From: Capsicum annuum
Taxonomy: Eukaryota > Streptophyta > Magnoliopsida > Solanales > Solanaceae
Direction of reading: 5' to 3'
Assembly: GCF_002878395.1 (NCBI RefSeq)
Contig: NC_061121.1
Coordinates: forward strand, 133,209,532 to 133,273,531
DNA: 64,000 nucleotides
Under the pieces are notes generated by a model that worked only from the letters and a program-made list of their open reading frames with translations, was not told the origin of the DNA and did not search any database. The position numbers were made by a program, and so were the translations under genes. This document shows, piece by piece, positions 33,111 to 45,436 of the stretch; the first letter of the stretch is position 1; each line of letters starts with the position of its first letter.

Positions 33111-33404
33111 TAAACACTAATTTTTCCAGCGATGGCCACTCGACCCTGGTCATCCCATTTCTAGACCCAAACTAAGTAAATATGCCAAAATGTTAGCATC
33201 TTTAATTTCCATCAAAGTAATAGCCATGCAGTGGAATATATTCCTATGACATAGCTTTCCTATATAATGGAGTTCCTAGAATCCAATGGATATATGATGA
33301 GTTTAATATAATTAAAACAATTTAAAACTTAAAATATGTGGTGGTTGAAAGTTTTCATATGATTGGCCAGAAATAAAAGATCTTTGTACTCAAATTCCTA
33401 ACAG

Positions 33405-34900
33405 TGTAAAGTGAAAGGAGATTGCAAAATTAGATTACTGAGGAATAGGCATATTCTCATTAGAATTAATTTAGAGGAAGATATTATTAGCATGATATCC
33501 AAAATGTATATTATTCTATATAGAGAAGGCCATTCCTTCCCGATAAAACTTCTTATCTATGATGTTAAGCTTAAACTAGATGAAAAGATGACTCAGGCCA
33601 TGACATGAATATCATTTTCTCATTTCAAACCTATATTATTTGTTAAAGAGTCTTCTTTCTAGATTTTCTCAATAGTAGTAAAACCTCTTAATTTGGGCAT
33701 GCTACCATTAATAAAATGAGACCTAGTTAGGATAAGGTTAAGGTGTAAGTGGATCTACTTTAGACTTTCCAAAGTTTGTGGAGATGGAGATAGTAAACTT
33801 TATTACAAAGGAATCAAGATTAGAGTGAATTAAAATCCAATATTATATGATTCCTAAGTACTAAAAGGAGTGCAAACTACAAAGGCATGATGAGAAATAG
33901 TAGAGTTTTATATACTAAATTGAGAAAGAAGGATACTACTAGCAAATATAATATAGAGGAATAAAAAGTTGAAACCCTATAGCAAAAGGTCTACAAAGGG
34001 AGAAGAAAAAATCTCAGAATATGCACTAGAATCATACAAGAAAGTGTTACTATAGATAAAACTATATATAATTACCTTAGTGATAAGGAGGTTTCACCTA
34101 AAAAAATTGTTAGCATTAGTAATGATTTTGATACCTTAATAGATAAAGAGCATATATATAATAACAATTTTGAAGGAAAGGAGGAAAATTAATCAGTAGC
34201 AGATACAATCGATACTCAAAGTTCTAAAACAAAGGAAAATGTACACAATAACAAGGTATAATACGTCAGAGTCATGATCTTCATCAATCATCTACCAAGG
34301 AGTGGATAATAGAAGCATTTATTAATTACTTGAGAAAGGGGTGGATTACAAGAAATTCTGGCACTACAAAAAGCACTCCATGGATCTAGTGAATCAAAAT
34401 AAAATAAATAGTGCATTAAATATCATAGAGAAGGGTGAAGAGGCTAGCAAAAAGAAGAAAGATATAGTCTTAGATATTTCAAAAACTATTCTAAGTCCTA
34501 ATTTCTCTAATATTAGTTTTACAGCAAAAACAAAATATTAGTCAATCAAAGGCTATATCTTACAAAATCAAGAGAACAACTTTGGTGATAAATGATAAAG
34601 GTAGACCAGCAAATTATTGATAGTATATTAATCATTGAATTACCTATAGTAGTATAAGTTAAGGAGTCTCTGTTCATATTTGATTCTATGAAATTTCCTA
34701 ATAAGACACTTCATTATATATTAGAGAATAAATTAGAAGTTATTGGAAATTCAGAAGATAGTGAGAGTTTGATGAATGACGAAATTTTTTTCAAAAATAT
34801 AGATTTGTATCCAAGAGTGATCAATGCTATAAAATATCCAGGAATAAGAAAGAAGCAAGATAATGAGGAATCTTCTCAACCTATCTAGGTACAACCCAAA
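33405..34900 (+). pseudogene. LINE-2 ORF1 (decayed)
   Basis: The open piece 33411-33608 reads RLLRNRHILIRINLEEDIIS, MISKMYIILYREGHSFPIKL and LIYDVKLKLDEKMTQAMT. The R-H-x-L-I-R block and following hydrophobic strand fit DUF4283-type LINE ORF1 proteins. After a stop the next block ISFSHFKPILFVKESSF continues the domain. Open pieces 34341-34541 and 34688-34888 are Lys/Glu/Asn-rich linkers. No zinc knuckle can be read. Assignment relies on position before the endonuclease and on the N-terminal block. Confidence 0.6.
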
Positions 34901-34932
34901 ATAAAAATGGTATAAAAGCAAGGTTTTAAATA

Positions 34933-35640
34933 ATGAAAGCTTTCTTATGGAATATAAGATCAGTAAAGTCACAAAAAGTATTTCAAAGAGTACAAATATT
35001 GCATAACTTTCACAAGTTTAGTTTTATGACTTTAATGGAACCTTTTTAGCATGTTAGAACTATCAATGGATATAGAACAAGATTAAAGATTCTTCATGTT
35101 ACTTATAATATCAAAGGTAATATCCGGGTGTTTACAAATCATGCATATAATACTATTGTTACAAGTAAAAATTATGCATATAATACTATTATTATAAGAA
35201 ATTCAAAGAAGAAAATTACTATTAATATGAAGGATTAGTCCTCATTAGCTATCTTTATGATACTTTAGTTTATGCTAAGTGTGATAGTCAATTAACAGTG
35301 GAGTTGTGTGATAAAATACACTCTATAGCTATTGGGATTAACAATACATGGTTAATTGGAGGAGATTTTGATATGGTCTTAAATGAAGAAAAAAAGATTG
35401 GGGGTCTTTCAATGGTAGATATAGATCATGAGGACTTCAAGACTTGTATTAAATCTTATGACCTTGAACAAGTTTATTTTAAAAGGTATTCCTTTCACTT
35501 AGTAGAATGGAAGAGTAAGAGATAATTGCAATTTGAAAGATTCAACAAGATTTTAGTTAATTTTGATCTTCAATATATTTATTATCATTCAGAGGTTGAC
35601 CATCATCCAATAAATGGTTTTGGTCATGCTCCTTTGTTTT
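34933..35640 (+). pseudogene. LINE-2 endonuclease (decayed)
   Basis: It starts MKAFLWNIRSVKSQKVFQRV (34934), with the Asn of the usual W-N-x-R, and continues FSFMTLMEPF, in which the catalytic Glu is kept. A later open piece (35298-35525) gives NNTWLIGGDFDMVLNEEKKI, where the G-D-F-N signature reads G-D-F-D. The end reads VDHHPINGFGHAPLF-like (35596-35630), in place of the S-D-H block. Several frame changes occur. The segment 35130-35200 contains a short direct repeat of 'aattatgcatataatactatt'. Confidence 0.8.
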
Positions 35641-36099
35641 TAAGTTAGGAGAAAAGGGACACTAGTTACACAAAACCTTTCAAGTTTCTTAATTTTGGAG
35701 CCAATAATGAGATATTTAAGAATGTTGTCAGTCGAAATTTGAATGTTGATGTTGCATCTAACCCATTCTTAGATTTTAAAATAAAGATTAAGAAGATCAA
35801 GAAGGTTCTAACAGTGTGGAGTAGAAAAACCCATGGAGATATTTTTCAACAATTGATAATTACATAGGATATTTTTATAATTAAAGAGAAACTATTGAAA
35901 GAACTCCCTCGGTAGAGAAGTAATGTAATATGTTAATGTTCAATAAACTAGGTACCTATATTATGAAGTAGGTTATGGAAAGTAGAAAGCAGAGTATGGC
36001 TAGTTTGTTGATAGACATAGGAACACTAGATTTCTCCATAGTTTGATCAATGGGAGAAGACAAAAACTGAAGTTGGTTATAGATTTAGAAGTCTCAATA

Positions 36100-37450
36100 A
36101 AATTGGCTAGAAAAAATAGGGGATATAATAGATAAAGTAGTGTTGTTCTTTTAGAGATAGTTTATGCAAGAATGGGTTGCTAAAAATCACCTATTATTAG
36201 CTCATATTCCAGAATTGATAAATGAAGAGAAGAATATAGTCTTAGGATCTATTCTTGGATGTGAAGAAGTAAAGAATGATGTGTTTATTTTTAACAAAGA
36301 TAGTTCATAATGACCATATAGTCTATCAGGTAGATTTTATCAAACATGTTGGGACATTATCGGTTCAAATATTGTTAGGATGGTGCATGATATCTTTTTT
36401 AGTATCTCTTTTCCTAATATATTTGTCATACTAATTTATTCTCCATACCATAGAAGGTAAATGATCAAACTTTCTCTAATATGAAGTCAATTAGTTTAAG
36501 TAATTTTTGAATAATATCCTTTACAAAATCATTCATGATAGATTAAAAGATATCTTATTTAAGGTTATCTCTCTTAATTAATCTAGTATTATTACAGAAA
36601 ATAACATCATAGAGAATATTCTATTCACTCTGGAATTGTTAGAATTAGCAAGATAGGAGAGCCTTTTAATATTGACATTAGGATAAATATGACAAAAGCC
36701 TACCATAATTTGTCTTTTTTTTTCTAAGGAAAGTTTTGAGAATAATGGTGTTCTCCAAAAATTTTATAGATTTGATTTAGAGATTGACCTCAAAAACTAT
36801 CATTCTGTGATCATTAATAAGAAATCTAATAAATTCTTCTATTTTACCACAGGAGTAAAGTAAAGGGACCTCTTTTCCCTACTCTATTTATCCTCTCTAC
36901 AAAGGTTCTTCCAAGGGTTTTAAACTCTTTATTAGAGGATAATTAGTATGTAGAATTTGGGATGCGTAAGGGGAGTTCTAATTTTAATCATTTAGCATAT
37001 ACAGATAATACCATTATCTTTCTTCTACTAATATTTCTTTAATAAAGGTTATGCCTAATCTATAAAAATATTAGAAGAAATCAGGGCCGAAGGTTAACAA
37101 AGAGGAGTTTTTACTATCACAATCAAATTGTAGCAAGTAATATAAATACTTAGGTTTTTTAGAGTACTAGAATGGTTATAGGAATATATCTTATGGAGTA
37201 TATGGGGTGTCCAATAACTCATAAAAAATAAAGAGAAGTATTTGATAAAGTGAATGGGAAGCTTCAAGTATGGAAGGTTGAAATTCTTTCATATGGTGGT
37301 GAAGAAGTCCTACATACAAATGTACTTCAAAGCATCCCAATATATATATTATCCGTTATTGTTCCTTCTATTTTTGTTATTAAAGATCTTCACATGATTT
37401 TTGAAAATTTCATTTGGAGCAACAAGGAATCAAGTAAAAATTAAACATTG
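36100..37450 (+). pseudogene. LINE-2 reverse transcriptase (decayed)
   Basis: Blocks in broken frames: NHLLLAHIPELINEEKNIVL and CEEVKNDVFIFNKDSS (36190-36310), GRFYQTCWDIIGSNIVRMVH (36330-36395), KIIHDRLKDILFKVISLN (36530-36580), ENIIENILFTLELLELARQ-like (36600-36650), and the polymerase motif at 36998-37009, which reads Y-T-D-N for the expected Y-A-D-D. After it an open piece (37250-37444) reads NGKLQVWKVEILSYGGEEVL, matching the K-L-x-x-W-K-x-x-x-L-S-x-G-G-x block downstream of RT in plant LINEs. Catalysis is excluded by the Asn and many stops. Confidence 0.85.
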
Positions 37451-38529
37451 GTCAACTTGGATTAAGATGTGCTTAGACATATAAGAAGGAGGACTTGGAT
37501 TTGAATTTCTGTTTCTTGTGTCCTAGGAAATATATACTAAATTTTGGTGGAGACTTAGGACACAAGGTAATATTTTGTCCAAATTCTTATGGAATAAATA
37601 CTGTAAGAAGCAGATTCCTTCTCTTGTATAGTAGAAAGGGTGTTCTCGGGTGTAAAAATATATGTTAGAGAATAGAGAGAAGTTGAAAAATTTATGTGGT
37701 GGGAAACTAAAGGGGGTACTTCTAGCATTTGGTATGATAATTGGACTAATCTTTGGCCTCTTTTCACACATACTTCAGAGATTCAAACTAGTTATAAAAT
37801 GAGAGATATTTGGGAGTTTCTTAATGAATAAAGTTGGGATTTTCTTGCAATATAAGATAAGGTTCCACAATATGTAGTTGAGAATAACAGGAACAATATG
37901 GGTAAAACCCAACTTATGGATGTAAGGGACAAGACTTGGTGGACCAAGACAAGTATAGTTTGTTTCAATTTAATGATTGTAAGGATCTATTAAGAAGAGA
38001 GAAAGAACCTAATGAGGACCTTAATCATCTATGGTGTTAAGGTTTACCTTTTAAAATTTCTTTCCTTACTTTGAGAGTGTGGTAAGGTAAGGTTGTTATG
38101 CCTCATTTAATTATAACATGGAACCCTAATATATCACCTAATTATAGGTGTTTCTTAATTACTAAAAAGGTGACAATGGAGTATTTTTCAATAGAGAGGT
38201 AGCATGGATAGTTGGGCATCACTATTCTAGTCTTATTGTTATAAGTCAAGAGACATTATTGAAACCTAATACATGGAAATAATAGAGTACTCAAGGAAAT
38301 TCCATAATCAAAGTAATCCTACAAACTATTCTGATAATAATTCATTGGTTTCTAAGAAAAGAAGAAACACAATTTACACGGAGGAGGATACTCAACAAGA
38401 AAGATTTTTAGAGATATAATGTCATAATAAGGATCATTATATGAAAATTGAGTAGTTGGGAGTAATATACATGGCTTGATATTGTTGTTACATTGGAAGG
38501 TTATAAGCCTTCTTATAGCTTCAAAATTT

Positions 38530-38990
38530 TAAAATGAAACCCCCTGATCACTGGTTTATGTGTAACACTGATGGGGCTTCTAAAGATAATCCAGGTCCTA
38601 GTTCTAAAGCATTTTGTATAAGAGTTAAGGAAATTTGTGGTTGCTAAAAGGATTAGAATTCAAGATTCAACCAATTGGTGGCTGAATCTAAGGCTATTAG
38701 AGGATGTTTGTTGTAATGCGAAGAGCATTTGATTAATCCTATAGTTATTGAGTCTGAATCTTTGGAAATGGTACAGATTTTAGAATATAGATTGAAACAT
38801 CCATGGATGTGGTGATAGAATTTAATCATATTAATAGTCTTAGGATGTGTTTGACAAAAAAAGTACAACATTACATTCGAAAAGAAAATGTTCTTGATAA
38901 TTTTTTCACCAATTTAGTTTTCTCTTCTGTAGGTGATTTCATAATAAATTAGCTTCAAGACATTCCATGTAGATGTACAAAGATCTTTTA
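38530..38990 (+). pseudogene. LINE-2 RNase H domain (decayed)
   Basis: Translation reads PPDHWFMCNTDGASKDNPGP with SSKAFCIRVKE, keeping the first catalytic Asp in NTDG. Next come LVAESKAIRGCLL with the catalytic Glu, and VIESESLEMVQILEYRL, where the Asp of the usual E-x-D-S-L reads Glu. Stops separate the blocks. A zinc-binding region (YRCFLITKKVTMEYF, about 38140-38190) precedes it. The same domain in LINE-3 keeps a different subset of catalytic residues. Confidence 0.8.
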
Positions 38991-39380
38991 TTTAAAAAAG
39001 TTGGGTACTCTATAAATTAGAAGACAAGTTCCAGATAGTTAACTATTTTAGGACATTAGCAAATAATTTGAAGCAAGTAAGATTTGTCTAGCTACAAAAT
39101 TAGCTTAAAAACAATCTATTAGAAGTAATACAGTTTGAAGCATTTTATTTTGAGTATTTTTGCTTGGTGATATCACTTGAGGTATAATCTGATACTAAAT
39201 CAAGACCATTATACTTTGAATCGATTTTTTTTGCTAAAAAACTATGGTCTTGTTCAAAAATACCTATTACACGCTCATTAAAGAATGTCAGCTTTTGATT
39301 TTATAGTCTTAACCTCCTATTTTTCTAGATCTAATGGTGGTATCAATATCCTTAGAGATTCAATCCATTGATCAATAGAA

Positions 39381-39450
39381 ATTGAAGTAAGAACTATGAA
39401 ATTATTACCTAATAAATTGAAGTAAGAAATATGAAATTATTACCTAATCG
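39381..39450. repeat. 35-bp tandem duplication
   Basis: The unit attgaagtaagaa-tatgaaattattacctaat- occurs twice in direct succession with about three differences. Confidence 0.9.
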
Positions 39451-39738
39451 GAGATGCTTATCTTATCAAGAAAATGAAGACATATATTCAAAGAGAGCTA
39501 GTGGAAGAAGGCTTTTAATCTCACAATGAACAATAGGCACAATCTAAAATCTAGTAGATGTTTGTATTGAAGAGAACATAGTTGTGTTGCTTCAAGTTTC
39601 CTACATCAAGATTGAATATAAGTTTTTTTTTCAATTTTACTCCAATCTTCATATCTAATAGAATTTGTTGAAACTAAGTAGAGTTCCAAACTTATTGATG
39701 TTAAAGAATTAGTGAATAAATTATGGTTAGTGTTGAAA

Positions 39739-39836
39739 GGCCATTCAAAACCAAGAGATAGATGGTTCTCTTGAAAATTCATTGAAAGGCCACTCAAAAC
39801 CCAGATATACATGGTTCTCATAAAAATTCATTGATA
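39739..39836. repeat. 49-bp tandem duplication
   Basis: The unit starts ggccaytcaaaacc, contains atggttctc and ends aaaattcattga. The two copies differ at about nine positions. Confidence 0.85.
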
Positions 39837-40599
39837 GAAAGCATGCCAGACCCTACGGGCAAGCATCTCCTGCAATGCAACCATAATTGTTTGAAACCAC
39901 CCGAGAAGCAAAAGATTTGCCAGTCTAGGCAAAAAATAAATGCATAAATAGTAGTTTAATGCCAAGTCTGAAAGAAATAAATGAATTTTCATAATGGCCA
40001 AAGACTTTGATTGCCTCATGGACTTACAAAGTGCATACTTTCATACGGTATCACTTTTCTAACAACTACCAAAAAACAGATGCTTATTATCGATAGGCTT
40101 GTTGTCTCTATTATTATCTTGATAAAAGGGAAAATAATAAAGGGATCACTCCTCAAGCAGTGACTAACCATTGAATCTTCCTTTATCATTTAAAGAAAAG
40201 GGAAAGATCACAAGGAACTTAGCCTTTTGAAAATCTTGAGACAAGTCTCTTTGGAAAGAGCTTTATAAAAGAAAGATGAAAGAGGAATTATGTATTGTGA
40301 ACTTATGGAAATTTTGATGCTTAAAATTAGGGATATTTGTGAGTAGAGAAGGCACTTCTATATGGGTATGATGCATTTTTATGGCATTTATAGGTCAAAT
40401 AGGTTTGAAGAGGGAAAGTGAATTTTTTTTGGACTTATAGGCATTCGACGATGATAGTCCACTATTGTGGGATCTAAACACAGTCATAGCAATGCTTCCA
40501 TGGGTTGAACTTAAGAGTTAATGTGAATTTGTTGTGCAGATAAAGGATTGCCATGATCGTACCATGATGATAGAACCATATAATTAACTATAGGAAGGA

Positions 40600-41835
40600 G
40601 TTCAGAAAGGAGTCTTATAGATTGTAAGTGTCAACAGATCAGACGAGAGGAACGCATCATCATGAATGATATCACAAGATCATACTAAGGATCGAGGGTG
40701 AAATATTTTACAAAATGAAGAATCAAAAGAAAAATCTACAAAAGGGAAGAACAATCGTATAATGATACTGCGAGCTCATATTAAGCGTCATACCAACCAA
40801 AATCTAAAAGATGCAAAATGTCAAGAGCTAACCTACAAGCACCATGTACAATCATGGTATATAACAATGACTGTACCTTGGTTTTTAAGATACCGACTCA
40901 GAAAATCCATGTATGTTTGGGATAGCTTTTTATTTTGTCTATAAATAGCCCTAATAGTCATTTGTATGAGTTTACATTCATTTGTATATTATTATTGTTT
41001 CAACATATATCTTGTTCTTAAAATTAAAAGCATTAATTTTTTAGGTTTTATTCATAATAGAGATTCATGGTTTCTCATCTCGTTCTTATGAGTTCATAAT
41101 TATGCTTTCTTATTAGAATTATTCTTATGTGCTTACGATTATAAGTAGCTAAACACCATAGCTAGTGTTGTCGAAATCATGACGGATTAACAAATTAGTG
41201 TTCGTAGTACAAAGTAATTCTCAATTGGTGTTCAGGTATGTATTATTATTTTCTTTGGTATGATTGTTTTTATGCTGCAGATGTTAGAATAGCCATATCT
41301 TCACTCGTAATGAAATTAGGGTTAACGAATAGGAAAATGGAATTAAAAATAGATTATTTGAGATGTCAACCTTCAATGAATAACTTGAGCTAATAATCTG
41401 GGAAAGATAATGGTTTAGTCCAAGATAAGAGTTAGTAATGCAAAACTTCGGAAAAGATAAAGCTTACTTGAGGATAGTTACTTAAATAAGTGTGTAAAGC
41501 CGTTTACATGAACATAACCTATTAACTTGCATGTCAAGCACCACGATATATTGCTAAGTGCAAAGAACCTATAGAGTTATGAAGTTGTTGGGGATCAAAT
41601 TCCTAGTGCTTCTTACACCATGATTATAAATCCAATGAAATGAACAATTATTATTATTGAAACTTTTGTTTATAACACCCCCTTTTTAATCAGAGATTAT
41701 TTACTAATTTCTTAGACAAACACTTGATAGATAGTTTGACCTATTCCTTGTACGATCAACCATTACCTAGTTGGTTTTTATACTTTATCAATGAATCCTT
41801 TATATGATGTTTAAGAGTATAATTCGGGCAACACA
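40600..41835 (+). repeat. 5' LTR of the Athila-like element (left border uncertain)
   Basis: The right end is set at ...CAACACA (41835), six bases before the decayed primer-binding site. A promoter-like TATAAATAG lies at 40940-40948. The left border is not clear: no second LTR is available for comparison inside the window, and no obvious TG start with a target-site copy was found, so 40600 is an estimate. Confidence 0.6.
40940..40948 (+). promoter_or_regulatory. TATA-like box in the Athila-like LTR
   Basis: TATAAATAG matches the plant TATA consensus and lies about 890 bases upstream of the LTR end, where the U3/R border would be expected in a long LTR. No transcript evidence is available from sequence alone. 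Confidence 0.5.
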
Positions 41836-41841
41836 AAATTT

Positions 41842-41859
41842 TAGCATCTTTGTTGGGAA
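41842..41859 (+). other. Decayed primer-binding site of the Athila-like element
   Basis: The 18 bases TAGCATCTTTGTTGGGAA match 11 of 18 positions of the TGGCGCCGTTGCCGGGGA site typical of Athila/Tat elements. Six of the seven differences are G-to-A or C-to-T. Confidence 0.65.
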
Positions 41860-42099
41860 ACACACTTATAGAGTTGATTGATTGTAGTTGTTGGGTTGCT
41901 GGTTTATATTTCCTGATTTTACTTTCTTATTGTTTCTAGGTTGCACATTGGTGTATGCCCAACACTCAGAGTCAAGGCAATCTTCTAATTTTATTTGATC
42001 CATAAATTAAAAAAACTCTAAGAGATAAAAAAAGAGCAATTAACAAAGGAGTTTAGGATGATGGAGTTTTGAACTAAGGGTTTACATGATGAAACTTAT

Positions 42100-42251
42100 A
42101 GGGATTCAAAAATTTTAAATTATATCAGAAGTAACCCAAGAGGTGATTAGACTGTGCTTGTTTCCCTATTCTTTGATGGGGGAGGCTACACTATGATTGA
42201 TAAAGTTTCCACATGGAATCAGTGAGGACTTTGTTCTTTAAGAGATTTTTA
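42100..42251 (+). pseudogene. Athila-like gag, first part before Gypsy-C
   Basis: Translation of 42130-42251 reads VIRLCLFPYSLMGEATL, then a stop and SEDFVL with a frame change to KRFF-like sequence. This matches the capsid block 'R-L-x-L-F-P-F-S-L-x-G-x-A' followed by 'W-x-x-L-x-x-x-F-L-x-x-F-F-P' of Athila/Tat gag. The protein continues on the far side of Gypsy-C at 56852. The leader between 41860 and 42100 shows no further signal. Confidence 0.75.
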
Positions 42252-44390
42252 AGAAATACCCTAGATTTTTAGCCCTTGAGCTTTGAGCTCATTGCTTGGA
42301 TATGAATCACCCTATGAGTCGTAGGGTTTCTTGATGGATTAGGTGACCCTAGTCATTCGGTGTCCAGTAAGTTTATTCTAAGACACTGTCTTGATTACAA
42401 CTTGAGGTCACAAGCCGTATAGACTTAACATGAGGCATAATGATCAAATCGTAGGATGTCTAATATGCACCCAATTTGGATCTGCTCTAGCTATGACTTA
42501 CACCCTATGAGTCAAAGGGTCAAGTGATGAGTCAGTTGACTAAGTCATAAGGAAAATGGTAGGTAGGGGTTTCAGAGACTATTTCGGATTTGACACGTGG
42601 TGATGAGTCATAAGATGTATTTACTAGTTGATGGTGACTCAGAGCTAAGGATAACACTTTTTCAGCTTTTAAACTGAGGGCACTTTGGACATTTCCCACA
42701 TTAACACTTTAGACCCCACGAATTAGAACCATTATTGGTAACTTATTAGCCTACTATTATCTATCAAATACTCCCAAATACTCTTTAAAATTCTCCATGC
42801 AAAGTTAAAGCTAAGGTTCCAAAAAAGGTAGTTATCTTGGGTTCCATGGGTGCTTTCTTCCCTAAATTTCTTGGTATTTGAGACATTTTACTCTTCCTCT
42901 ATACTTTTATTTTCTTAATGGCTTGATCTAGGCAGGGTTTATATGGTTTTTATGTTGGGTTTTGAACTAAGGGTTGAGAGTTTTGAATATAAATTGTTTA
43001 AATATTTTTTTTATGATATTATGAAATTGTTTTGTTTAAATTGATGGTTGGTAAATGCTTTAGGGTGCATGGGAATGATGGAAGGACTTGGGTACAGTGG
43101 AGTCCCCATTTTTGTAAATTATGGAAATAGGGTACAAAAGAATCCCTAAATTAATTGGTTTGGTATGGAAATCGGTAACAACCTCAACCCACTTGTATAA
43201 TTGGTTTTAGAATATGCATTATCACTTAGTTTGATTTATTTCTTGACATTAATGCATGGCTTAATAGTTAATTAGACGACAATGGTCTTGAAAACCTCAT
43301 AGGATACATGGGAATCCCCTAAGTGAGTTTTATAATGGAGTTTGTGGGGTATTTGGGAATCTCTAGTGATGTCTTAATTATATTTCTTTAAAGCTATAGT
43401 CGGTAATATGATACCACTTAATAATTCCTTAATAATTAACTCCTAAAATTGGTGGTTGGTTTAAGTAATAAATATTTTAATTGGGCAATAATGGGAGTTG
43501 TGTTAGCTAGTCGTGAAGGTGTGAGTTTGAAGGACTAATATTAGAAACTCATGTTTGCTGACATGAGGTTTTGTCTTGATGACCAAGTGTCTGTGGGTTA
43601 TAAGGGAATCCCCCAAGTGCACATACATATATATGTATCATTGAGCGTGAATAGTACAAGAGAATCCCTGGTAATCAATAATATCTCTGACTTATGCAGC
43701 TAACATGCAATGAGGCATATCTATGGGGTAACACTGGACCTATATAACGCATGGGTGGATTTATGATGGTAACACTTCACAACCCAAGTTAATATTTTCT
43801 TTGAAGTTCATGCTATGCCCTGGTCCCCATCCCAACATGTATATATGTAAATGTATACATACTTTATATGATATTGCATCTTAGATGTCGTACTAGTTTG
43901 AATTATTATGATGGCCTTATTTTGTTCCTTTATCCTTGAGTTACATACTAGCTTTCTAACTTCTAACTATCTTCAGACATTGTATTCCCACACAATGTAG
44001 GAGCTGGCCATTCTTCTATATCTCTTACTCAGTGACATGGATTTAGGATTAGCTATCGAGTTAGATTGATGTGGTAAGCTTTCATACTTCAGAAGACCCC
44101 ATTTCATGATTATGGTTTCCTTTACATTTTTACCTATTCCCTTGGATTTGTTTTTTGGCTATTTTCGGAGGCATGTCCTGCTATTTTATTAATACTTAAT
44201 TTTGGTTCATTATTTAAAAGGCTTTTTTAGACTATTATGGTTATAGGGTGGTGTTGGTCGGTCATTTGGTCGATTATCGGTGGTTGTTTATGGACTTGCA
44301 TTAAGATTTTCTTAAGCTATTTTATGCTATCTTATTATAGATTTTGAAATTCATCTGACTTTAGGATGTGTTATGTTTGGATTGGTTAGA
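42252..44390 (+). repeat. 5' LTR of Gypsy-C, first part
   Basis: It aligns throughout with 54647 to about 56768: 'gagctcattgcttggatatg'-like start, 'ccctatgagtcgtag', 'acttgaggtcacaag', 'aattaattggtttggtatgg' and 'ttatggac' blocks near the end. Alignment stops at 44390 where the Gypsy-D LTR begins (TGAAATAG). The last 69 bases of this LTR lie at 49927-49995. Confidence 0.9.
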
Positions 44391-45436
44391 TGAAATAGTT
44401 TGTCTTTGAACCCTTAGAAACATTCCCTTAGTTGATGTTTCTGGGAAAGGTATGACTCATGGGTACTAGTCGTACCTTAGGATATGGTTTGGTGTCCTCT
44501 CACTTATTTGTTAGGCAGTGTAGTAGGGGTTAGATTCTGTCCAAGGTAATGTTATCCTTTCCTAAGTCATATGATAAGGTACTAGTCGTAAGATTTGTAA
44601 AGTTTGGTCTAGTAGATACTATCTTAGGTATGGTTTGTATGGTACTCATACCTTAGGATAAGATATATGTATGCATGGTCGTATGTTGGGAGGGTTAGAG
44701 GTCCATGGTGAGGCTTAGGGTATAAGTTAGGGTACCATACATACCCTAGGGTATGGGCCAAGGGGATGAGTCATACCCTTCTGGGTGTAACTTTTGGCTT
44801 TTAAGTTGAGGGCATTTTAGATATTTCCCACCCCTAAAAAACTTATGACCCATAACTTATAACCTTATTTGGAATTCCATTCTTCATATATACAAGATCA
44901 AAAAATTCCAAAACTTCTCTAACAAGATTGAGGCTAGGGTTCATCAAGAAGGCCATCTAGAAGCTTAGAGACCAAGAATATTTTTGTGAATCTTTATGGA
45001 TAAGTCATGTGACTCTGCCTTATTTGTTATTTCTCAAATATCATGTGTTTTAAATAGTAATTTGATAATTGAGTGATGGGTTATGAAATCAAATCTTAAG
45101 GTGTTGATGTATAGTAATGGGTATTATTTACTCTTGTTCAAACTTGTGTTTACACATGCTTTTGTTGATGGTTTACATATATGGGTGCTTTTTTATTATG
45201 TTTTAACAAATGGGTCATCAATAACCTAAATCTTGATGGTTTTCACTTAGGTTTGGTCTTGCTAAAGGTATACCCTCAAGGTGTTTGTGAAAATGTCTAG
45301 GACAAATAACTAGTTATATGTTAATAGTGTTTTGATCTAAGGCAATGGAATAATGAGTAAAGATGCTTGGTAAATGACTTTCTAAAGGCCTTGTCGTCCT
45401 TGTAAAAAGTCAATTGGTAACGTTGGTGGTTTGGTT
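44391..45436 (+). repeat. 5' LTR of Gypsy-D, 3'-truncated
   Basis: It matches 47717 to about 48757 from the start (TGAAATAG.. against TGAAACAC..) through 'gcagtgtrgtrggggytaga', 'acaagatcaaaa', 'gctagggttcatcaagaagg' and 'taattggtaac'. At about 45436 the match ends and RNase H coding sequence begins. Confidence 0.9.

Larger units (their letters stand above)
33400..39050 (+). mobile_element. LINE-2: RNase H-bearing LINE, near full length, decayed
   Basis: Plus-strand order: ORF1 (about 33405-34900), endonuclease (34933-35640), RT (about 36100-37450), zf-RVT (about 38090-38230) and RNase H (38535-38990), with an AT-rich tail after that. It is the same plan as LINE-3 and differs from LINE-1, in which I see no RNase H. 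Composition is very AT-rich. Both ends are approximate because no target-site copies or long poly(A) were found. Confidence 0.8.
39050..40600. other. Unassigned AT-rich spacer with two short tandem duplications
   Basis: No coding signal is supported. Open frames near 39606-40019 are short and have no family signature. Two local direct duplications are present: a 35-base unit (39381-39415, 39416-39450) and a 49-base unit (39739-39787, 39788-39836). The right part probably runs into the Athila-like LTR. Confidence 0.5.

Noticed and set aside
41236..41282. GTATGT...CTGCAG segment in the Athila-like leader, looking like an intron
   Set aside because: At about 45 bases it is shorter than plant introns normally are, and no reading frame joins across it.
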